Shown: piece by piece, positions 24,241 through 35,964 of the stretch
Numbering within the stretch: position 1 is the stretch's first letter
Layout of the letters: every line of letters starts with the position of its first letter
NCBI GenBank assembly: GCA_022749755.1
Contig: CM040453.1
Coordinates: 1,882,102 to 1,946,101 of the forward strand
Direction of reading: 5' to 3'
DNA length: 64,000 nt
From: Azadirachta indica
Taxonomy: Eukaryota > Streptophyta > Magnoliopsida > Sapindales > Meliaceae
The notes under the pieces: model-generated
What the model was told of the DNA's origin: nothing
Database searches by the model: none
Seen by the model: only the letters and a program-made list of their open reading frames with translations
Translations under genes and position numbers: made by a program

Positions 24241-24495
24241 AACGTTTATAAGCAAACGACACGTCGTGTCTTTTACATATTCACTTTTGGACGACATGCC
24301 GTTTACTTATTTCCCTAACCGTGAACGAAATTTAAGAACCTGCTGCCTGCCTAACTACCAAACTCCCCGAAACGATGTCCGGCGGCGCGCTATCATCTGC
24401 TCGATAGTAATGCGTAGTCTGAAGACTGAAGAAAGGTTAGCTTCATTTGTTGAATGCAGGTAAAGTTCACTCTTTCTTGAGCCTGGGAGTTCAGT

Positions 24496-25722
24496 ATGTT
24501 TCGATTTCTATGTGGAAGACAAAGAGCAGTAGTTCATTACGGAGATTTGTCTCTGACAAACTCAACTACTCAACTGGGTTTCGTCCAAAGGACATTTTAC
24601 ATTGTTAGGTTGCTTTCTTCATCATTGCATGTGGAGAGAAAATCGGTAGAAGGTAAAGAAATTGAACAAGAAAAGTCAGTCAAGGTGTCATATTTGATGA
24701 ACTCATGTGGGTTGTCCTTAGAATCTGCTATTTCCGCATCTAAGAAAGTTCGTTTCAAGAACACTGCAAAAAGAGATACAGTCCTTCAGCTTCTCAGAGA
24801 CCATGGTTTTAGTAAAACGCAAATCTCTAAAGTTGTGAAAGTATGCCCACAAGTCTTAGTACTTGATCCTGACAAGACAATTTTGCCCAAGATTGAGTTT
24901 TTCCACTCTATTGGTTTTTCTAGGAATGACTTTGTGAAGATTATATCGTCATGTCCGCGTCTGTTAACCAGGAGTTTACAGAATCATCTCACTCCTTGTT
25001 ATAAATTCCTCAAGGGTGTACCTGTTCCTGATGAAACAGTTGTTAGAACTCTGAAGCGCACGCCACGGGCATTTTTGCAGAATTTCAGGAGTACTTTGGC
25101 ACCAAATCTAGCGCTTTTGAAAGCAGTTGGTGTTCCTGAATCTCGAATTTCCTTTTTGGCGATTCATGACCTAGCTGCAGCATCTTGCAAGCATTCTAAA
25201 TTTTGCCGGATTGTCAATGAGGTTAAGGAAATGGGATTTAACCCCTTTTTGACAACGTTTGTTTTAGCAATTCAAGTGCTCTGCCAGGTAAAGAAACCAA
25301 CTTGGGACTCTAAGATTGAACAGTACGAGAGGTGGGGTTGGTCCAAGGATGAGATTCTTGCTGCATTTAGAAGACATCCACATTGTATGCTAATATCCAA
25401 GGAGAAGATTTCAAGAGTTATGGACTTCTTTGTGAACAAAATGGGTTGGTTATCGCATGATATTGCCAAAAGATCAGAAATTCTTCTATTTAGCCTGGAG
25501 AAGAGGACTGTGCCAAGGTGTTGTGTTGTCCGAGTTTTACAATCGAAGGGCTTGATCAAAGAAAATATGTCTCCAATTTCTATCTTACAACCTACAGAGA
25601 GAGACTTTGTGAAGAGATATGTAACCAGGTTTCATGAAAAGGTCCCAGAGTTGCTGAATCTGTATCAAGGAAAAGTGGAACTTCTTGATGCGAGACCTGC
25701 ATCTCAGAGGTATGTGAAATGA
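24496..25722 (+). CDS. mTERF-family organellar protein (copy 1)
   Basis: A single-exon frame of 408 aa. The basic, serine-rich N-terminus, poor in acidic residues (MFRFLCGRQRAVV...LLSSSL, residues 1-50), looks like an organelle (probably mitochondrial) transit peptide. From about residue 60 it carries the plant mTERF pattern: SYLMNSCGLSLESAISASKK, repeated ~35-residue helical motifs with LLRDHGFSKTQISKVVKVCP, FFHSIGFSRNDFVKIISSCP and FFVNKMGWLSHDIAKRS, and a final YVTRFHEKVPELLNLYQGK. Family members bind nucleic acid and act in organellar transcription, splicing or rRNA maturation. This subgroup is the tandemly amplified plant type, whose members are mostly uncharacterised. Related copies lie at 29235 (broken) and 35965 (intact). 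Confidence 0.93.
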   Translation: MFRFLCGRQRAVVHYGDLSLTNSTTQLGFVQRTFYIVRLLSSSLHVERKSVEGKEIEQEKSVKVSYLMNSCGLSLESAISASKKVRFKNTAKRDTVLQLLRDHGFSKTQISKVVKVCPQVLVLDPDKTILPKIEFFHSIGFSRNDFVKIISSCPRLLTRSLQNHLTPCYKFLKGVPVPDETVVRTLKRTPRAFLQNFRSTLAPNLALLKAVGVPESRISFLAIHDLAAASCKHSKFCRIVNEVKEMGFNPFLTTFVLAIQVLCQVKKPTWDSKIEQYERWGWSKDEILAAFRRHPHCMLISKEKISRVMDFFVNKMGWLSHDIAKRSEILLFSLEKRTVPRCCVVRVLQSKGLIKENMSPISILQPTERDFVKRYVTRFHEKVPELLNLYQGKVELLDARPASQRYVK

Positions 25723-28700
25723 AAATGCTTTAACATATCAATCTTCAGTTCAATATAGAATTTCCCCCTATTTGTGTAGCTGCTGTTGCACTTTAGATTT
25801 ATAGGATATTAGATCTACATCTCTTGTGAGCTGGAACAGATGTCTTGACATGACATTCTCAAATGTTAAGCTGTAGCATAGGGGTGAGAGATTAAACATG
25901 AGTAAAACTGTAGTATTGTTTGTAATAAATAAATAAATAAATAAAAGCTAAAAAGGAAATTTGCATGAGTATTTCTATATATGAACTGGATTCTTCTTTA
26001 TCCTTGCTCTCAATATGACAATGTTTAAAAGCAGCTTTAGCATGTCTGTTGCTATGGCCTTAAGCAAATGGTAACATGTGATCTATATGCCTAGAAATGT
26101 CATTAATTGACTTGAAGGAATTTATTTTATGGTCCTAGTAAACAATGGACTCTTTGGAGAAGTTTCATAATACCCAGTAATTTCATCATGGGCCCAGATA
26201 TTTTAACTGGTTAGTGACACATCATTTGGACCGCTTGGTTGGCCAAGTTTTGGTAAAGTAACCATGACAGATGTTTTAATGTATTTTAGTCAGTTTGCCT
26301 GATAACAAAATATTTTATGATAATTCTAAACAAGTTTCTGTGGAGATTATTTTCCCAGATACATATGGGCTAAAGTAGTTTCTGTCGGATGCCAAGGGTT
26401 CCTTTGTTCACTTTAATAATGAAATGGTTGACTCACCATATCTTTCATTTCAGTTTGTTCTCTGAGTGAGATTTGAGTAGTTTGATTGACGAAAACCTGA
26501 CAGTGTCTCAAGAGAAGCAGTATGGCTGCAACAGAAAATTAATGGTTTTGGCTAGGGAGGTTACGTGTACAGTGAGAGAAGAGGGACTTGAGAATACACA
26601 TACGGATCAAGGTGAGGAAAACGGAGAAAGTTTAAATAGACAACCAGTAGTGTTCTGAAATCTTTTTAGCATCGTATACAAGGAGGCAAAGGCTTCAAAA
26701 TAGGAAAACTTTTAATCAACAATCTATCTGTATACAAGGAGGCAAAGGCTTCAAAATAGGAAAACTTTTAATCAACAATCTATCTCTATATGTTAGGTGA
26801 AATTTGGAGGAATATAATTATCTCCAAGAAATTTAGGTTGAGGCTGCAGCAAATCTAGGTTGGCCTTCCCTCCAGATGGTTCTTTACTGGCCATAAGAAA
26901 TGAATTGTTCCACATCAGCTTGCCGGGCTCATAAGTAATTATGAATCTTGCAAGAACTTGTAACAGCAGTCAGCAAGAAGAGTTACTGGTTGATTGTTGT
27001 TCGCAAGTAGTGAGGGAGAAGTCTTGTATAGCTAGGTGAAAAATAAGGTGCCAGAGTGGTGTGTGATATGGCATCAGAGATGTCAGCGTGGAACCTGTTG
27101 GAGGGTTCTTGCTCAGAGTCCCACTGCAAGGTATCGAAGCATGTAATCCCAATGCGGATTTTGATAGCTTTTGGGGAGCTTAGGGCCATGTCGAATGGGA
27201 GGTACAGATTCCAGTTCTCATTATTGGATAGATAAAATTATTTGTTCTCATTTTTGTATGCATATATGAGATGTTTTATTGTGTGGTCTCCAGATGCAGA
27301 AGCTTTAACAATACCTGAAATTATGTCTATTGCTTTATCTGACAACAGAAAAATAACTGATATAGCGGTGCCCTGATTATTCAGATTGTGAGTGTTGTTG
27401 CCTTTAAATACCGAACATTTCTAAGATTAGTACGAGATACTTAAGTTCTGTGGTCTCATTAAGAAGTGATGACTGCACAGATAGTCCTCAATCTAGTATG
27501 CAATGCTTAACATTGTTGGTATTATTTAACTTCTCATCGAGTCCATTAAGATTAGATCTGAAGGGACATGTAGCATGAGTTGTTTCCTGTCCTAATCATT
27601 ACATGTAAGAAATGCACGTACTACTGAGGAACTCAACTTGAGGTTTGGATCTTATAATAGATATATCTGCATATGTGACTTTTCCTTCAGCTGATATGGT
27701 GATACTATTGTTGCTTATCCTTTTGCAGTGAGGGAATGCATGTTGATTCCGTGGTGTTGGCTTAGACTTTCACAAAAGACCTACAGTGCAAAAATTCTAA
27801 GTTTCTAACGAGTCCTGAACTATGCTAGCAACTTAGCTATTAACCTCACATTTTATCAGATATCTGGGATTGATCTGTCCTCTTTATTTTATTTTTATTT
27901 TAATAGTTAGTGTTGATAGATGTTTGAGTGATATCAGCAACCTATATAGCTTGTAGAAAGTTTTTAATGGGCTTTTTTGGTTGCCCTTGCAGGATTCTTG
28001 TATCTTGTCCTCCAATTTGAATGAAATTCTTATGTTTCCGATGAAAAATATATATTATACGTGTCAGCACCCTCCAGGTTTGCACCATGTTGTTGATTTG
28101 ATACTGGTTTATTCATATAAAATGGGTTTAAGAACTTTTGCACTTTTGGAAGGTTCAACCTGCCAGTTTCAGAAAGCCAAAAGCATATTGAAGTATGCCT
28201 TTGCGATGTATGCCTGGAAATTTGATGAATATGTCCAAAAATAGTGGGATTTGAATAGAAAACAAGGACATGAATAATATCATTGATTTGAAGAAAACTG
28301 TTAAGACTAATTATAATATCTAGTTGTTAATTTACAGAGATAGATAACATAAAACTGCCCATGGCGGTTAATCAATGCAACAGATTAAATTTGTCTCCGT
28401 GAAGTCTGCCTTCCATATTCCTCCAGGTTTTGCTCCACATCCCGCAATTGAATTTCTTGTTTATTTATGTCAAATATCAACTTGTAAACTTTCTGAATTT
28501 GCATCTTGCCTGCACAGGCCATGTCTGTGAAGCTTGTCAATTTCCTCAGACATCGAAAAGCGTATTGATGCTGTACCCGGAATTAGATGGTGGAAAAAAA
28601 CTAACACAAGAATTATATGATAGATCTTAAGAAGAAAACATTGATAAAACTACTAGATATTCTGTTCAACGTGTCTTGGTACCAACGGCATATCGTACAT

Positions 28701-29234
28701 CATAAAGGATGACATGTCGTTTGAATGTTTCTTTGCATGTTTCTTCTGCATTTGCAAATTTTCATAAATAAGGATATAATTTGTTAATTAATGTCATATA
28801 AGTCCATTACTTACTACTGTCAAATCACCGACATGCCCTTGGTTTGCAAGTTGTCTATTGTCTCCTCTCTTTTTGTGATGGTCGAGACTCAACGTAGGAA
28901 TAATTGGGCTATTTGATTTAGGGACCTATTTGATACAAATGAACATAATATCTTTCCATTTATTGTAAACTATTTGTACATTAGAGGCCGGCTGTTATTT
29001 CCTTGAAAACGAAGTGAAATCGAACTCCAAGAATTTCAATGGCGCAGTGATTTTAAGGAGAAGCAATTGGGACTCGTCAACGGCCTGCTGAAAAGCTCAA
29101 TATCACAAAGACGGTGATGGTTGCATTAGCGGCTTGTAGTTTGGTAGTCTGACAATTGAGCAAGGTTTGTTTGCTTCAGTTGTAGAATGCTGTTGAAGTT
29201 CACTGATTTTAGGCCCGTAAGTTCACGAGTCATG
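25723..29234. other. intergenic region between mTERF copy 1 and the mTERF pseudogene
   Basis: No gene is supportable. Parts are paralogous to sequence downstream of the pseudogene: 26050-26190 resembles 30790-30940, and 27664-27770 resembles 31147-31258. The duplicated unit therefore included long downstream sequence. A perfect 56-bp tandem duplication lies at 26674-26785 and an AATA microsatellite near 25925-25945. Confidence 0.6.
26674..26785. repeat. perfect 56-bp tandem duplication
   Basis: The unit starting GTATACAAGGAGGCAAAGGC and ending CAACAATCTATCT occurs at 26674-26729 and again, with no differences that I can see, at 26730-26785. It is non-coding. Identity suggests a recent event. 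Confidence 0.95.
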
Positions 29235-30448
29235 ATGTTTCGTTTTCTCTGTAGAACTTTATTAGTTCCTTATAGAGGTTCTAGTATGATAAACTCGAAT
29301 ATCCAAGTGCGTTTCATTCAAAAGTCAAAACACATTTTGCATTGTTAGGCTGCTTTCTTCGTCTACGCAAGTGAAGAAAATACCAACTAAGGCTGAGAAA
29401 AATGAACAAAAACATTCATTTACAGTCTCATACTTGATGAAGAAATGGGGGTTGTCTGAAGAATCTGCTTTTTCTGCTTCTAAGAGAGTCAGTATCAAGA
29501 ACGCAGAGAGAGCGGACTCAGTCCTTGAGCAGCTCAGCAGCCATGGTTTCAGTAACACCCAGATCTCCAAAATTGTCAGAATAAACCCAGAACTCATTTT
29601 ACGTGATGCTGAGAGGAATCTTTTGCCCAGGATTGAGTTTTTCCGTTCTGTAGGTGTTTCAAGAAGTGATCTTTGCAAGGTTATAACATCTTCTCCGCAT
29701 CTATTAGCTGTGAGTTTAAAAGTATCGTCTGACTCCCAATTACAAGTCTTTTAAGAAAGTAGTTGTTCTTGATGAAAATGTCGTTAGACTTTTAAAGCGG
29801 TATCCAAGGCAGTTTTTAGAGGACGTAGAGAGTAATCTTGCTCCAAATATAGCTCTTTTCAGAGAAATTGGCATGCCTCAATCTCGAATTTTGATTTTGA
29901 TGGTTAATGGTTCAGTTGCAACAATTTGCAAACATTCTAAATTTAGTGAGATTGTCAACGAGGTTCAGAAAATGGGCTTTAACCCTTTACGAACAGTGTT
30001 TTGTTTTGCAATTCAAGCTATTAGCCAAATGAGGAAATCAGTTTGGGAATCGAAGATTGAGGTTTATGGGAGGTGCAGTTTGTCCCAGGATGAGATTCTT
30101 GCTGCATTTAAAAGGCATCTACATTGTATGATTATATCTGAGGAGAAGATTACAAAAACGATGGACTTCTATGTGAACAAAATGGGTTGGTTGTCTACAA
30201 ATATTGCAAAAAGACCGGAACCTCTCCTATTTAGCCTGGAGAAGAGGATTGTTCCTAGGTGTTCTATTGTTTAAGTTCTGTTATCTAAGGTATTGATAAA
30301 AAAAGGTGTATCTCCACACACTTTCTTATTGCCGGGGAAGAGCACATTTCCGCAGAGGTACGTAACGAGATTTCATGAGGAAGTTCCTCATTTGTTGGAT
30401 GTGTATGAAGGAAAAATGAATCTTCTGGATGTGAGACCTGGATCTTAG
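29235..30448 (+). pseudogene. mTERF-family pseudogene (copy 2)
   Basis: It aligns over its whole length with the intact copies at 24496 and 35965, including the upstream leader, but is broken in at least three places. One frameshift lies near 29325-29340, where the frame from the ATG at 29235 runs into a TAG. A second lies near 29715-29725, after HLLAVSLK. An in-frame TAA at 30272-30274 replaces a glutamine codon of the paralogs (GTT CAA to GTT TAA). Two fairly long open stretches remain (29371-29754 and 29873-30274), which shows that decay is recent. The homologous end falls at 30448. The disabled state is read directly from comparison of the three copies. Confidence 0.9.
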
Positions 30449-33057
30449 AGGTACATGAATGAAACAACTTTAACATTTTATCTTAATTTCAATGTATACC
30501 TTTTGCTTCTTCGTAGGAGTTGCCAATTTCAGCATTTTAGAAATATATGGTAGGAGATATGCATTGCTTTTTGAGTAAGAAAATACTTTTTTATATGAAA
30601 TTGTCAAACATTAACTTGTAATACGGATGTAAAGTAAGCATGACTATTGAGTTTCATACTTTTAAAATAGTTACATCGGCGTGTATGTGATTTGAATATC
30701 TGTCTGAAGTGAATGCTTCTGTTTCATCTTTGCTGTAGATTTCCTGTGTTTAAAAATTTGATTAAAGGGCTTAAATATCATTTTAATATCTGTTGGTTAT
30801 GGACTAAAGCAATTGGTACTTTCTGATCTATACATCTGGAAAATCTATAATGTAGTTGAATTATATGGAATATGTTTTATGATCGTGGATTGATGGATTC
30901 CTTGAATGAGTTTGATAATGCCTCATAAGTCATACCAGAACAGATATGTTGTATAGGCAGCAAGTTTTACCTAGTAACTAAATTTTCTCCTAACAATTAT
31001 TTGGTTTGATCATCTTTGGATGTGAATAACAGGTCAATCACATCTGAAGTGAATGTACAAAACTCTCATTTGTTCACCCAATCAGTACATCTGCAGAACA
31101 GTAGTAGCACTATTGTAGTCAGACTTGAATTTGGCGCCTATAATAGATATTTAGCCGCACCATTCTTCTCTTTAGTTGCTGTGGTAAATAATACTGCTGT
31201 TGCTTAGTCATTTTGCAGCAAGGGATTGCATGTTGATTCAATGCTGTCGCCTAAGACCGTTACTACATTGTAGTGTAAGTTATTGCTTGGGCTGCCAAGT
31301 TCATGTATGATGATTTGCCCTTGTTATTGGTTCTTCTCGTTTTGCGGAAATTTTATTAACAGCAATTAGCTAATTTACAGTGTTATTCTTAGCATTAAAA
31401 CATTCTCAACTCCAGCTTTAGAAAATAGAAGCAATGAAAAGGAAAACAATTTTCAATCTACGTATAATCAACATTGTCCTCATTAGTCTTTTATCTTTAA
31501 TTTTACTGTTATTTTTGGCTTAACATCCAAAATTTATGCATGCCTTCTACAATGACATATGATTTTGAGCTAAGCACGCATGTGCAGGTATTGGAGGTGT
31601 TTTTCCCTGTTCACATTTTTTGTTTCAAATATTAATATTTGTCATGAGATAAGCCATGCAACTTTCAATAAATTGGATAGAAAGTGGAAAAGATTGATGT
31701 GACTTTGAGAATCCAAATGCTCATAGTACGAATGGATTAAATTTTAACATCTTACAGATTTGTTCCCTGCATTCGCAACACGAAACGTTTTTTTTTTATT
31801 TGAAAAGTGGCAATAAATCAAATATGATGTGTCATGGCAATGATCTCATAAATTGCTTGTCTTACAGACTGCACTTGTTTAAAGGATATCCAGCTGCACT
31901 TTTGAGTTAATATCGGAGTTCTCTAGCAGATTTCAGTTAGCTGTCAATGAAATATGTTGTCTGAAAATAGGCTAAAGATTGTTTCTAACTGCCATTAACT
32001 GGCTAACAAAATGTATATTTTGGTAGTTCTAAACTTCCAAATTCCAGAGGCAGACCATTAGCAATTAGCAACTAGCAACTAGCAACTAGCAAACCTTTAC
32101 ATGCTGGTGCATTCAGTTCAGTTATGAACTAGCAATACTCTTTAATAACTCAGTATACAAAATGGATTACGAAAGACTTACAGAGCTTGTTAAAGTTTAA
32201 GATTCTAACAAGTTGAGATCTGTTCTGCTGACAACTTTGTCGGATATTTGGGATTCTGGTTTATTCATATGAAACGATGGTCAACTTCTTGAATGTTCAT
32301 TTTATTGGTAAACACCAGTTTGAAGCTTGTTGAAAAACATATTGATGCATGTCCTCAAGATCAAACCGGAATTCGATGGCGGTTGGAAGGTGAATGATGG
32401 GATAAAGACAACTATAACAATGAATCATGTGATAGCATATGTGTTTAGCTGCTGGCGTCGCAGGAATAAGTTACTGTAACCATTATTTTGTTTTCAGTAT
32501 CAAACATTATAACGATTACGTTCTCCGTTATAATCATATCTTTTTATTTGATAACATAATAAAATCTAAATTTGTTGGTGATATTTAATGCAATTGCCAA
32601 AACATTTTACAGTTGATATAAAAACCAAAAATAAGGTATCAAATTCTACTTACAAATTTGTAGAGAAGCTAAAAGGAACAAAGCAAATTGATTATGTTTT
32701 ACACGAATGCATATTTTAATGATTTCTTATATTTTTCATTTTCAAAAACATAAAATTCTATCTAAAAATTATATATTTTTTAATTTACATTGTGACTTAC
32801 GACATTCGTACATCTACGAATGACATGTCATTTTTGTGTTTCTTAATTAGAAAAAGGAATGAAGTAAAAACGAAAGTAATAATTGCAAGAAAATCTATTG
32901 AAATTAATCAAAAATACTCCTTTCTTACACTCAAAATTTAAAAATATCAGAAAAGTTATATTTTATCATTTTGAGACAAAAATGCTCTCATATCCTCAAA
33001 TCAACAAATTTTGCCGTTTTATAATGGTGTGATACTTTCAAATATAGTAATAAATTC
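30449..33057. other. intergenic region downstream of the mTERF pseudogene
   Basis: No gene is supportable. The first ~850 bp is paralogous to sequence downstream of mTERF copy 1. A small heptamer array (AACTAGC-like, about five units) lies at 32058-32092. From about 32450 onward the sequence becomes AT-rich and leads into transposon debris. Confidence 0.55.
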
Positions 33058-34542
33058 GATACTTCTTTTTGTTTGACCTAATTTCTATTATCTCCCTATT
33101 ATTTTAAAAATTCCTTAACACCTTTTAAACGTTACTTTCATTAATAAAAATTATTAATGATTTAATATAATTATCTATTTACGCTTATGATTGTGTCAAG
33201 ATTTTGCGAGTCTATAAAAGCTGTTTACCAAATCAAATAATAATTTTTTAAATGTAAAAAATAAATAACAACATTAAGTGATAATTGAATACCCTAATAT
33301 TTCCATTCACTAATATTACCAAACTAAATCATAACTTTTTAATGCAAATAATAAATAATAACAATTAAGTGATAATTTAATACCCAAATATTTTTATTCA
33401 TTAATATCATTTTTAAATAATAAAGATATTATTTTAATTATTAGTAAACATAAGTTAATATTAAAACATAACCCTAAATTCGCACTCCTTCCACCCCCTA
33501 TCCAGCTGCACCTTCACCTCATTCACCACCACCGCCGTAAGATCTAATCTCATCTTTCAAATTCAATAAATCCAAATACAACAAACCTTCCGGCATCATC
33601 AATTACCACCATCACCGTCAAAACCTGATTTCATGGTGTTTTGGAAAGTCAAAGGCTCGATGACCGACTGATTGGGACTCATTTGAACCCTGATAACATG
33701 ATCCTTAGAGTAATGTTGGCGAAGAAAGTTGCTTATTTCGAGAAACCAAGAGATGTAATTGTTGTCTTAGTAGAGAAAAAGATGAAGAGAAGAGTTATAA
33801 GAGAAACAAAAATGAGTAATTATGATTGGGGTTTTCTTGGACTTACCTTTTGGATGACTAGTTTGCAAATTTATTTTAGGAATTATGATTACAATTTCTT
33901 GTACTTATATTTAGCATATAAAATCTGTTGTGTGATATTGTGTTTGGAGGATGAGCTTAATGGGATGTTCTAGGTTTGAAGATTGTTATGGGTGTAGTAT
34001 AGTGGTTTGCTGGTGAAGGGGTTGAAGAAAAGAAAAAAAAAAAAATGGGTTTGATGTTTTCGATTTAGATTGTGGTTTGCTGGCGAAATGACTGAAGAAA
34101 AGAAAATAATGGGTTTAATGTTCTGGGCTTGGCGTCGTGATCTACTGATGAAGGGAATGAAGAAAAGAAAAAAATAAATAAATAATGGAAGGAGATGTGC
34201 AGAAGAAATGTAAAAATAAAAAAAAAATGATATTGATAAATATCAGCAAAATTGTTTTAGATTTTTCAATTTTTTAATTATTTTTTAAACTTAAAAAAAA
34301 ATCATTATCCTTAGAATATATTAGTATTATTTTTAAAAATTGTTCTCTGAATGTAATTTAATATTAGCTGCAATGTGTCTGAATTTGTTCATTAATATAA
34401 ATAATTTTGGATAAATTATCATATTGTGTTTATCTCACAAACTTTTTCAAGAATAGAAGTAATGTCCGCGAGGTGTTGGGTTATTTTAAAAATAACAGGG
34501 ATAATAGAAATTAGGTCAAATAAAAATAAAGAGAGGTATGGT
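33058..34542. mobile_element. inverted-repeat element (~1.5 kb), non-autonomous, with internal tandem repeats
   Basis: Left arm 33058-33190 contains TTTGACCTAATTTCTATTAT, then TCCCTATTATTTTAAAAATTCC and AACACC. The reverse complement of 34420-34542 contains the same TTTGACCTAATTTCTATTAT, then CCCTGTTATTTTTAAAATAA and CAACACC. The interior holds a GC-richer CCACC-containing stretch (33490-33640) and three diverged tandem repeats of ~55-70 bp (about 34002-34189) with the shared core TGAAGAAAAGAAAA. An interior 110-codon open frame lacks an ATG at its start and has no recognisable domain. Transposon class is not determined. Confidence 0.65.
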
Positions 34543-34851
34543 GCTTATTCCCTTTAAATAAGAAGTTACTCAAAAGTGTACTCGAAAGTAATTTTTCTTT
34601 CATGCTCGAAAATGTGCGAGTGAGGTATTTTCGAGTTTCACTTTCAATATATTTTTTAGTTTCACTATTAAATTATAGTACCCACAAACTCGAAAGTGCT
34701 CACGAGCTTGTGGGTACTTGAAATTGAATAATTTCGAATTTGTAGGTATTTAAAAGTACCTAATTTTAAACTCAACATAATTACAGGGTATGACATAACA
34801 TAAAAATATTTTTATCTTAAAATAGTAAATTATGGCATTTTTGATTAAAAC

Positions 34852-35703
34852 TAGGGGTGATAAAATGGACAGAACAGTCCGAGCACGACGCGATCTAACT
34901 TATGAATAGTGTTAAAATGGTTTGATATTATTTACGGGCTCAATTATGTCCTGTTAGACTAAGAAAAAAAGTTTATGGGTATTGTTTAGATTGTAAACAG
35001 TAAAAATTAGTTATTATTTATTATATATAGTACAACTATTTATCATTTATGAGCATTGTTTATTAGGAGTGGGCATGGTCTGGTTTGATTCAAGGTTTTA
35101 AAAAATCGAAGCGGATATGAAAATTTCGAGTTTCAAAAATTTGAAACTAGATTGGACTGAATAAGAAAAAAAAGTCGGATTGTACCCAATTGGTTACATA
35201 TTAGAATCGGATTAAAATTGGATCGATTGATTCTGTTTTTGAATCGGTTTGATTTTTCAATAAATTTATTTTTTTTAAAAATTTTTTAGTATACGATACG
35301 ACGTCGTTTTATGAAAATACAGAAAAATGATATCGTTTAAATTAAAAAATATTAAAGAATAATAAATTTGTTTTGGTTCAAATTTTTGGATCAAAATTAA
35401 AACCGGACTGAATTGCGTAAAATAATAGACTGAATTTGTCAATTTCGATTCGGTTAAATTCAATTCTATTTTTCTACCCATCTCTATTGTTCATAGACAA
35501 TATACAACAAATATGAACTTATAGATCATAATTGGGCTACTTTCTAACGGGTCGGACCAATATAATACATATAATACATATAATAATTGTATTGTCGTTG
35601 AATTTATGTATTTTACTATACATGCCGTACCGGTCCAACCTGAAAACCTGGATCAACTTATTTTTTATGGGTGGGCCGGACACAACTCATCTACCACCTC
35701 TAA
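34852..35703. mobile_element. possible hAT-like non-autonomous element hosting a nested insertion
   Basis: The left end TAGGGGTGATAAAATGGAC and the reverse complement of the right end (TAGAGGTGGTAGATGAG) resemble the TAGGGGTGG-type termini of plant hAT elements. The interior has phrases such as ACGGGTCGGACC that are typical of these repeats. Flanking 8-mers are only partly alike, so the boundaries are tentative. The element at 35063-35485 is inserted inside it. Confidence 0.5.
35063..35485. mobile_element. hAT-like MITE with 8-bp target duplication
   Basis: The left end reads TTAGGAGTGGGCATGG and the right end's reverse complement reads AGAGATGGGTAGAAA. The flanking 8-mers are ATTGTTTA (35055-35062) and ATTGTTCA (35486-35493), matching 7 of 8, the duplication size expected for the hAT superfamily. 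The interior is full of ATCGGTTTGATT/AAACCGGACTGA-like inverted phrases and has no transposase. Confidence 0.7.
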
Positions 35704-35964
35704 TGTAAAACATTTTAAAATATTGCTATGACGACATTTTTAAATTTTGAGTATCAAAAAGTGCATTTTTAATTAAAGCCCAAAACCTAGAGCGACGGCG
35801 CAACGATCCGTAAAGAACTTCGTGACAAAACTACCTACGGTCACAAAGATGGTGATTCTATTAGCAGCTCGAATGGTTGGCGGTCTCATGATTGGAAAAG
35901 GTTTATTTGCTTCATATGTGGAACGCGGCTGAAGTTTACTCGGTTTTAGTCCGGTGAGTTCATT

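Noticed and set aside
26473..26658. 61-codon open frame downstream of mTERF copy 1
   Set aside because: No recognisable domain, and it lies in non-coding duplicated sequence.
27981..28630. Two open frames (87 and 66 codons)
   Set aside because: No domain, low-quality composition and no splice or homology support.
33641..33973. 110-codon open frame
   Set aside because: It lacks an ATG at its start, has no recognisable domain and lies inside an inverted-repeat element.
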